Shown here: positions 55,890 to 64,000 of the stretch, piece by piece
Layout: every line of letters begins with the position of its first letter
How positions within the stretch are numbered: the first letter of the stretch is position 1
Source of the DNA: Pleurostoma richardsiae
Lineage: Eukaryota > Ascomycota > Sordariomycetes > Calosphaeriales > Pleurostomataceae
Reading direction: 5' to 3'
Assembly (NCBI GenBank): GCA_030052745.1
Contig: JANBVO010000021.1
Span: 310,001 to 374,000, forward strand
Length of the DNA stretch: 64,000 bases
The notes under the pieces: model-generated
Seen by the model: only the letters and a program-made list of their open reading frames with translations
What the model was told of the DNA's origin: nothing
Databases searched by the model: none
Made by a program: the position numbers and the translations under genes

Positions 55890-57979
55890 CCCTCTGTCAG
55901 CCTGGCGGTCAGACGCCTCAACGGACGGGCTGTCCCGGTACGACGCCGGCGAGGGAGTCGGTGGATAGAGAACGGCCAGGTTGCGCGGCGGAACGGTCGC
56001 GCGACCGAGCGCCCTGTCTTAGGCAGCGTTCGCGGTGTGACGACGGAAAACGTAGTGCCACGACCGGGGGTCGCACAGGACAGGTGTGTCGCGACGCGCA
56101 GAGAGAACTCGAACGTTACGACGCTGGGGCGCACAGCAACAACGCGAGGGCCTTTGATCGCTCGGCTATCTGCCGGCTGCCGCGAAGCGGTAGGTGATCT
56201 GGGAACGCGCAACGAGGACGTGCAGGCAAGATCACCACGTCGGTGTAAGGTGTCGTGTCTCCCACGGTCCTTGTTCCCGGCGGCGGCGGCGCACAGGGAT
56301 GAGAAGTCCGGTAGGTGGCGCGAGCGAGTCGCCAGCGGCTGGCGTTCCCGTCCCGGGAGTATCCCAGCGACACAAGCACCAAAGGCCCAGTAGGACAGTC
56401 CGGGACCGGAACAGACCTTTGACAGCAGTGATCAAGCTGAGCTAGGGACTCTTGAAGGGGGGACACAGCACCGAGGTGGTGGTGATCGAGGATGCAGTTC
56501 GTTTGCGCGCAACTCCGTTGCTCCTCGAGGCCCCGGGCTACGTCTTCGTTGCTTCAAACACCGGTCCAAGTTGAACAAAGTTGAAAATTCAGTGCTTAAA
56601 GAGCGTTGAGGGCGATACTCGAGCCAGGCGAGTCCTGATCCCTTGGGCGGCTGCCAGTGTCCTTCTTATACAAGAGCGTCGGGCGAAACTGCTCGGAGTA
56701 GCAGGTGATATGTCTCAGCGGGCAGCTCGTGTCGGCACACGCAGCTGGAGAACACGTCGATACCGGTAGAGGTCGACCACTGCAAAGCACACTGGGTAGC
56801 CGGACGGTCGTCCAGGTCTAGCAGCAGATGGTATCAATGAGGCGCTGAGTGGAGAGGTGTATGGCTGGAGGATGCGTATGCCGAGGGGGAGCAGCCACAC
56901 AGCAGGGCAAAAAAGAAAGGGTAGGTAAGGATCAAGATATTGCGGCAGGTGTCGTAGTGGTACAGGGTCCGAGAGGTAGGGTAGAATTAAGGTAGCGTAG
57001 GTCTTCGTCGACGGGGGAGGGCGTGCATGGGGGAAAGAGATCCACCGGGTCGACCGTCCGGCGGTTTCGTGAGAACCGGCGAGGTACCTTTCAGGTCTTG
57101 GCTACGTGAAGTACCCAGCTAGGGACCTTAGGGCCAGGAATGGCGTCCGCCGCGTCGTCCTCCGGGGCCACCAGACTCAGCAGCAGCAGCAGCAAGACAG
57201 GGCGTGAGGAACGGAAAAGGGGAGTGTGGGAGACAGAGTGGGCGGGCGGGTTCGATGCCACAGCCCACAGCAGCCCACAGACGGCCAACGACGAGCCACC
57301 ACCCCTCCCAGGGCCAGAGCCGTGGGAATGGCTGACAGGGGGGGGATGGATCTCGGGGCTAGAGATGCGCCCACCTGTTGCTACCTTGTTAGGGGCCCCT
57401 GGGGTGGGCGACTTTGGCGTCGCAATGACAAATGACCGAGAACCGTGTGAGGATTTGCAGACGACGCCCAGCTACAACGGCTCAGAAGCGTTTGTTCGGA
57501 TGCAATGGGCACCAAGACGCCGACAACGGTCTCTCTTCGGGCGAAACTTCAACAACAAGTGACGCACGGAGCGACAAGTACAAGGTCTGGTATGGTATGG
57601 TATGGGCGGATGAATTCCACACCTGGGATGCGCATTTGGCGGAGCGAATGGTTGCACGAATCGTAAAACCAACCGCACTCGAAATAGCAAGGAAGGGCCG
57701 GCTTATGCGCGTAGCAGACGAGCCGACGACGACGCCGTTGGGGGAGGAGCGATGATGAAAAAGAAAAAAAGGGGGCGTTAAACTCGAGCCGATCGGAGAG
57801 GATTGGGCGACAATAGGCGAAAACCAGGGACAAGCTTCTGTTGTGCTCGTGCCTGTTGCGTTGCGTCGGTAAGGTTGGTTTGTCTGTTGGGCGGCGCCTT
57901 TCTTACAAGATCCGATCTGTTTCCAAGACGAGCCAGAGCCGTCTATCATTAGCTCAGCCCAAGCCAACGACCGAACATG

Positions 57980-57996
57980 TTTTTTTTTTTTTTTTT
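57980..57996. repeat. Poly-T tract (17 nt)
   Basis: Seventeen consecutive T followed by GTTTG, about 2.1 kb upstream of the RfeF-like start codon. Confidence 0.85.
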
Positions 57997-59730
57997 GTTT
58001 GACTCGGGCTCGGAAAGACTCGCTGAAATGCTTCCCTCGTCACACGACCCGACGACTTGACCGACTACTTACCAGTCTATTGCCAATCTTCCCGTGACAG
58101 GTCTCAGGCCGTGGACCACTGCCATGCCGCGTCACCAGCAACGGCCCTGGTCTTGCATCCGGTTCGTCTGTCGCCGAGACGATCCACAGGAACAACTATC
58201 GCCAGGACACCGGGCACAACAGTGAAGCAGGGCGGAGTAGAGTAGAGAGCAGAGCAGACCACAGCAGAGCATGAGGACGAGGGTCTGAACGAGACTGTGA
58301 TAGGGCTAAAAGACTCAACTTACATAGAGAGCTGATGATCCAGGATGCAGCAAGCTAGTCAGTCAGCCTTAACTCCGTATTGCCATGGTCGTCAGAGCAG
58401 ATTACCTGTTTCAGTCAAGGCCAACCGTGGAGTCCAGTCCAGTCGTCTTAGATCTCACCAGACTACTCGTTACCTGAATCTTCTATTTTGAATCCTGCAT
58501 CGTTGGTAGGCAGAGGAGGGGCCGGGGCTCCGTCATGACCGTCATTGATCTAGGCCCTCCTCATCCGCGGAGCTGTGCCTGGCAATGAGATCATACCGCG
58601 TGGAGTGCATGTGCCAGGTCTCCAGTTGGTCGTTGTGCTTGCCGGTTTAGAGCAAGTCAGTCCAGGGAGCAGGGAGCAGGTAGTAAGCGTGTGCACGCGG
58701 AGAACGCCGTCACAGGTACATGCTGGTATGGTTTAGGCCGGCGTACTGCAGACTGCAGACTGACACAATTTTTTCGGCTTAAGATAACGACCCGCGGGAT
58801 ATCTCTCCCGACCACGAACAGGAACAGGCTGCCCCGGCCAGGTAGCAGCGGAACGCTTTACCGCCAGCAGCCGCCTGCAGTGTAATGCCGAGAAAGAGAA
58901 GGGAAAAGCCGGACACGGGAAATAGTGTGACATTGGGCGGCCAGAGCGACAGACAGACCCCTGGACAAGCTGTCGGCGGTCGCGAACCCTCCTGCAGGCT
59001 CGTGGAGGACACAGCAGCTGACTTTGGGGAGAACATCGGCGGAATGCTCTGCCCCAAGATACGAGCAATGCTTGCGAAACCCAGCGGAAGCCCTCCGATC
59101 ATCGATGCCCAACCAACAGCCCAAGCCTGGAACCAGTCGCCAGTCTGAGCGTTAGAGAAAATTTTTGAGCCGAAGTCTCTTTGTTCTCCTCATTGAGGAA
59201 CAAAGGTGACGCTCCACCGCGGGAGGAGGGACTTTGCGAGTGCACGGCATCTGGCGGCGGGCAGATGTACTGCACGAGCCGGGAGTTAGTACCTCTGTTA
59301 GGGCGAGAAGGGATCAGGAGGAGCGGCGCAAGAACCTTGAACCTTGTCGTCGAGGGGAACAGACGCTGTTGGGGGGGAATTCGAGGCATGTCGTCAAAAA
59401 AGCTCTCTCAGGGCTGTGAGGGACCCCTGCCCGAAATTTACCAGGGGGGCGTGTAGCGTCTGCCGGGTGGGCGAGCTAATCGCACTGGCTCTGCCACGAT
59501 TGCCGGCGAGCGAAAAGAACCTGCTGAGGACGCCGGAGCGACATGGATGCGCGCCTCGGGGGGCGTACCGAGTACCTCAGAGATGGCGCTCACGTCGCAG
59601 AGCGGGGTGGTATTTGTTGATCTTCCCCGTTTCACTGATCTGACTCGCATAAGGTACTGCTCTAGTACGCCCCTAGCGTGCAGCCCGAGGCCAGACGAGC
59701 TGCGAGCTGCATCTCACGGGTCACAGTGCA

Positions 59731-59748
59731 TACCTACCTACCTACCTG
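59731..59748. repeat. TACC tetranucleotide tandem
   Basis: Four tandem TACC/ACCT units. Similar runs occur at 9938-9951 and, reversed, near 53844-53854. Confidence 0.8.
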
Positions 59749-62438
59749 AGGTGGGAGTTAGGAGCCCGTTCCTGGTGTCACATACGACACCACAGCTCCT
59801 CGGTCTCCCTCTCCCTTTTCGCGCGGAGAGAAGAGCCTGGCCGTCTGGAGGCTTCACGCCATCCTCTGCTCCTCCTCCCAGGGCCCACGAATCCTGCCGT
59901 GACAGCTCCGGGGTGTTGCGTTTCTAAGAACAGCAACCCGCTGGATCCTAACAGCATGGACGCTGACATGCCTGCAGGCCAGCTCCAACTCCGGTACAGT
60001 TCCCCGGGAGCCGTGCGCGTGCTGCATGAAGCCAGATGCTGGCTAGTGCCGGACCAGAGCATGTGAAGGAGCTGCATGTTGCTGGAGAAGATTTCCACGA
60101 TTGTCTGGGAGGTGCAACGCATCATCATGACAACCTGGGCTCCGGCTTGCGCCCAGTCGGAGCTGTCTCCAACGTCTCCATACCACCCCCGGTATCTGCA
60201 GGCAGTGTGCAGGATTTACGAAGAATTGACTGCACCCTTATTCCTGATGCCCCAACCGGGTTATAGCTCGGTCTCATCACTTTCCTTTCTCGGTGCCTCC
60301 GGGTGAGGCTTGGAATCAATCTGACGGGCCAACAACAGGCTACAGGCCGTCTTCGATGCAGCCCTCAACGTCCATACATCGGTGAAAATAAATGCAATCT
60401 ATACCCAAAGGCTTCGCAGGCGCCTGGCAGTCGTATAGGATTCACACAACGAAGATCATATGGGTGAACGAGCCACCAATGAGCCACCACGGCCACCAAT
60501 GTATGTGTTCTCGCATGCAGCATCCGCTGCAGATGCACGCAGGGACCCGGCAGCCGCCAGCTGTAAGCCGTCGTGACTGGGCCAAAATTCCTAGCAGAAA
60601 AGTGATCGATCCAGCGTGCTATCGAATCGTAAAAAATGGCCGAAGACGAATCAAAAGCCGGATGCGTGTCCGGCGATCTTCAGCCTCGGCGAGGCGGCCA
60701 CTCGTCGATCATCCGGGCGAGGCGACCGTTTCCCCACAACAGATGCTATTCCGAGCGAGGTGCATTGGTGCGGTGCGCCCGGCCTGGTGCGTTCCTCTCG
60801 AAATGGGCTCCAGTATTTCCCAAACGTCCTTGCGAAGGGGAGAACAAAGAAACCGGCGTCTATTGGCCCCTTGACAAGCCCCTTTATTTGGCCCCAGGCC
60901 CAAGTCTACCATAGTACTACTGCGGCAGACGTGATCCATTCAAGTGCCTGAGGAGTTCCTTCCACATCCCGTCTGCTTTGTGCCGTCGGATATGACCTAT
61001 TGGTACCGTGCCGTTGCGGCCTCGTCCCGCGGAGACACCAGAAGGGCTGTTTGCCTCATTGGAGACGAATGGCCGTCTGCCGACCCGGCTCCCCGCGCTC
61101 GCTGCCGTGTCTTGCTGCCCAATACCAGGCTCTAACGGGACGGGTCACCGGCTTGCATCGCATCCGGCTTTCGTTACCAAACGGGGCACTCCTTTTCAAA
61201 CAAGCGAAGCCCATCTCCCGCCTTTGCTGAGAAACGCAACCCTCGTCGTCGGGTGCCGTTTCCTGCCGACTCCTCCTGAAAACGCCCTAATTAGAAGAGA
61301 TGTTGGTACGGGCAGAAGGAAATACCCCAGCATCGCAATTAACCCACTAACTACTGCAGGGGCCTCCGCAGAGAAGCAAGGGACTGACGCACTATCTGTC
61401 AGCTCACTAATAATCACAGCCGTCTGCCCCTACAGACGTCAAGTTCAATGAGTCTGAGCGCATGGGTACTGCAAGTTGCGAGCTGAAGGCACCAGATGGC
61501 GGAGTGCGCCATTTGCCATAACCAGCATCTGAAACGAACTGTCAGTTCTTCTAGAACGCTTCTCGCCATGGACCCTTATCAGCCACTGCCCACGGCCGTC
61601 CCTGCTTCCCTGCTGTCTGTCGTCAGCTCTCGCAGTCAATTTAAGTTGAAACGCGGCTTGCAGGAGACCCGTCCGTTTCCTCCCGCATCCTGACCGACTG
61701 CGCATCCCTTGGCTTCCCTCCCCCGGTTCATCCTTGGAAGCGTAAGCCGCGCTCTGCAACTGCGGCGCCCTGGGCGCCCAGACGTGGTGCGATCATGCAA
61801 GGCATCCTGGGGACGAGGCCGGTGTTTCTGCAGCATGTCAGGCCAAGGATGGGCTAAGGTAGGGCAGGAGCAGGCGACATGCAGCCTTATCCGGGCGCCC
61901 GGCTAACGTGCTGCGCAGAGGGACGGGGAATGTCGCAAAGCATGCCTGTATGCTAGGTGAAGCTGCAGGCATCGCTGGTTTGTTTCAAGAGCGACTCGCA
62001 GTCTCCAGATGCTAGCGTGACCCCCTTGTCTCTTTCGAAATATGCCGACCCCCTATTGCTGCAACTTGATCTGCCGCTATGGAGTCGGGCAAAGCAGAGC
62101 TTGCCAAGGAACTAAATCGATGTGCGTCGCTACAAGGAGACTTGAAGTAATAGCGGAAAGATTGACGACAACGTCGTAGTTAGCCAGGGACTCGGCACTG
62201 CTCGCAGCACAGTCTCGAAAATTAAGCAGGGTATGCCAGCGATACAGTTTGCATATAGTACAAAAGGCTCCGTGCTTTTTCATTATCCGCTCATAACGGT
62301 TAGCAACACAAGCCCGATTTGGATGTTTAGTACATGGTAGATATTGGCCTCGCGCGCATGAACCGCCGCCGTCTGCGCGTCGACCGGTCTGCAGACTTCA
62401 TCATGCAGCGAACACTTCTGGAACGTCTCCACCACCCA

Positions 62439-63468
62439 TCATCTCTTGACCCACGCGGGCTTCTTCCTCGCCTTGAGGTGTCCGTGCTTCTTCCTCTCGA
62501 CTCTCCTGGGATCGCGCGTAATGCATCCGGCTACGGGTGAACACGGTTAGCAACATCAAGTAAAGAAGACCCTCAGGGGTATCGGCCTCGGTCTCGGTCT
62601 CACCTCGCCGCAATGTAGTCTTCAGCGCGGGTTCATGCGCCAGGAGAGCCTTGGCCACAGCCAGGGTGAGGGCTTCGGCCTGCCCGGTGGTGCCACCACC
62701 GTCGACCAGGGCCCAGACATTGTACTTGTCCATCCGCTCCGTGCACCGCAGGGCCCAAACGGCGCTCTCTCTGTCGTGCACCCTTCCGAAAGCATCAGCA
62801 AGGGACTTGCCGTTGATGAGCACCTCGCCGGTGCCTTCGACGACCCACGCCCTCGCCGTCGAGGTCTTCCTCCGCCCGACGCCGAGGGCGCGGCCAAAGG
62901 TGTCGATGGGTGTCGGCTTGGGGACGTTGGAGTACGGGTTCAGGGTGCGCATGAAGCCCTGGACGGCGGTCTTGACGGCGGGCGGCACCAGCCGGGGGTG
63001 GATCCGGTGTAGCCGCTTGACGATGTTCATGCACCGCCGGTAGTCGGTGGCCTTGACCTTCTCGCCGAGGTCCTGCTGGTAGTCCCGCAGCGTCTTCCAC
63101 GCCACGCGCTGGATCTGGTCCGCCGGCGCGGTCGGCAGGTGTCCGTACTTGCGGTCGAGGGCCCGGAGCTCGATGTAGCTGTCCATGAAGTTCGCCTGGC
63201 GGGTGAAATACGACGGAGAGACGGGGAGCGGGCGCGCGTGCGGCGCGAGCACGACGGCGGGATCAAAGAAGCTCGAGGGTCCGGCGGCGGGGATGAGGAC
63301 TCCCTCAGGCGCATTCGGCGTCGTGGTCTCTGTCGATGCCTTCCTCCTGCTGGCCGGGCCAGCTCCTAGCTGCAGGGCCTGCAAGCGTTGCCGGAGCTGC
63401 TGCCATTGCGGCCTTGGGACCTGGGAGAGTGTCCGTAATTGGCCAAGTGCTGGTCGTAGAGAAGTCAT
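62439..63468 (-). CDS. MRPS9: Mitochondrial small-subunit ribosomal protein uS9m
   Basis: Two exons, 62604-63468 and 62531-end at 62530-62439, separated by a 73-nt intron (62531-62603; GTGAG donor, CCGTAG acceptor), give 318 residues. The N-terminus is Arg/Gln-rich and typical of mitochondrial import. The uS9 core is clear: GVGRRKTSTARAWVVEGTGE, LINGKSLADAFGR, VDGGGTTGQAEALTLAVAKA, and after the intron RRAGCITRDPRRVERKKHGH with the conserved ending KARKKPAWVKR. Reading through the intron gives a longer frame (to 62401) that loses this terminus, so the spliced model is right. The protein sits in the mitoribosome head, where its Lys-Arg tail reaches the P-site tRNA. It is divergent to the eEF1B gamma gene. 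Confidence 0.93.
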
Positions 63469-63873
63469 ATTGTCCGTCCCTACCCCCTCACGGCCGCTCT
63501 GTCGGTGTACTGCGGTTCCGCCGGTCCTAGAAGGTCGTCGTTATGGCTGAAGATTTTGGTCGAATTGAGGTCCGCGGAATATCAGAGGAGCGTTGTTCCG
63601 GCACGCTCAGACCACCTCATTGTAGCTACGAGACTACCATCTTGTGCGCGCATGCTTTCCAGTTTAAGAAGTACCACCCTAACAAGTTGGAAAAGGAGCT
63701 ACCAGCCACGAGCGCCACACTTCCAGCCCCTCCCCCACTTTCTCCCATTGAGGTTGCTCAGAAAAAAATATTTCAGGCTGGGTGAAATAACTCCCAACCT
63801 CAACCCTCCCCGAACACCTCACTCTAATCCAAAACATCATCACTGTAACCCTTTCTCGAAAGAATCAGTGAAG
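63469..63873. promoter_or_regulatory. Divergent promoter of uS9m and eEF1B gamma
   Basis: A 405-nt region between two translation-related genes. The right half is CT-rich and ends close to the eEF1B gamma start. It contains ACCCTAA at 63676-63682, a telomere-like box that Tbf1-type factors use at ribosomal-protein promoters in several yeasts; its use here is inferred. Confidence 0.5.
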
Positions 63874-64000
63874 ATGGCTTTCGGAAAGCTCTACACCTAC
63901 CCGGTATGCATTTCTCCTATTGAATATCAGCATATTTTCTGTGATGGACGACGATGCTAACTCTTTGGACAATAGGCCAACCCCCGCTCGACGGGCATCC
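63874..64000 (+). CDS. Translation elongation factor eEF1B gamma, 5' end only
   Basis: The ATG at 63874 opens a 30-nt first exon (63874-63903) coding MAFGKLYTYP, followed by a 72-nt intron (63904-63975, GTATGC donor, AATAG acceptor). Exon 2 then reads ANPRSTGI before the window ends. This start matches the thioredoxin-fold beginning of the glutathione-S-transferase-like domain of eEF1B gamma in filamentous fungi. The protein scaffolds the nucleotide-exchange complex of eEF1A. Other GST-like proteins begin similarly, so the call rests on 18 residues and the CT-rich leader. Confidence 0.65.

Larger units (their letters stand above)
55890..62438. other. 6.5-kb gene-free spacer
   Basis: Upstream of the RfeF-like gene (minus) and downstream of uS9m (minus). 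The part next to 55890 should be the RfeF-like promoter and possibly a long leader. Features seen are a T17 tract (57980-57996), a TACC tandem (59731-59748), purine-rich plus-strand DNA at 57735-57780 and 58235-58275, and TATGG repeats near 57588. Small frames such as 57140-57562 and 59547-59927 show no domain or conserved pattern. No RNA gene or transposon is recognised. Confidence 0.45.

Noticed and set aside
57140-57562. 140-codon plus-strand frame
   Set aside because: The start is a Ser run from a CAG/AGC repeat and the rest is Pro/Gly/Trp-rich with no recognisable pattern; likely chance.
62401-62530. Long unspliced C-terminus of uS9m
   Set aside because: The unspliced tail has no similarity to uS9, whereas the spliced frame gives the family's conserved basic ending.

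Overview
The window is nuclear DNA of a filamentous ascomycete (Pezizomycotina, most likely a Sordariomycete). The evidence is the gene set (EPL1, calcineurin B, P5B ATPase, AMPK beta, BUR1/CDK9, KAE1, mitochondrial uS9, eEF1B gamma), short GT-AG introns of about 47-160 nt with CTRAC-like branch points, moderately high GC, pyrimidine-rich leaders and long disordered Q/S/P-rich tails. The species cannot be named from the sequence. Seventeen genes are supported, two of them cut by the window ends, plus one reading frame broken by an in-frame stop.

Layout: 0-5 kb holds a partial F-box gene and a nine-exon DUF6590 gene. 7.3-9.3 kb encodes a coiled-coil protein of unknown role. 9.3-13.4 kb is gene-free although the flanking genes converge. 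13.4-21.3 kb holds a 12-exon P5B ATPase, a small hypothetical gene and a nitroreductase-family gene. 21.3-36.2 kb is accessory-like: a reductase lacking the flavodoxin half, long gene-poor spacers, then a plus-strand trio of cytochrome P450, a frame with an internal TAG, and a CFA/coclaurine-N-methyltransferase-like enzyme. 36.3-48.8 kb is a dense conserved block: a 56-residue complex I subunit (NDUFB2-like), BUR1, a small membrane protein with a 15-nt exon, AMPK beta, KAE1, EPL1 and CNB1. 48.8-54.6 and 55.9-62.4 kb are large gene-free spacers around an RfeF-like gene. The window ends with divergently arranged uS9m and eEF1B gamma.

The conserved genes serve transcription and chromatin (BUR1, EPL1), calcium and energy signalling (CNB1, AMPK beta), translation (uS9m, eEF1B gamma, KAE1 for tRNA t6A), respiration (NDUFB2-like) and organelle transport (P5B). 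The P450 and methyltransferase could form a small specialised-metabolism pair, but no backbone synthase is visible. I found no clear novel multi-gene system. The most notable points are the stop-interrupted frame, the tiny complex I gene, a micro-exon, an intron that disguises the true C-terminus of uS9m, and the large unexplained spacers. Exon boundaries were worked out by hand from splice motifs and reading phase. Every multi-exon gene listed as complete gives a total divisible by three.
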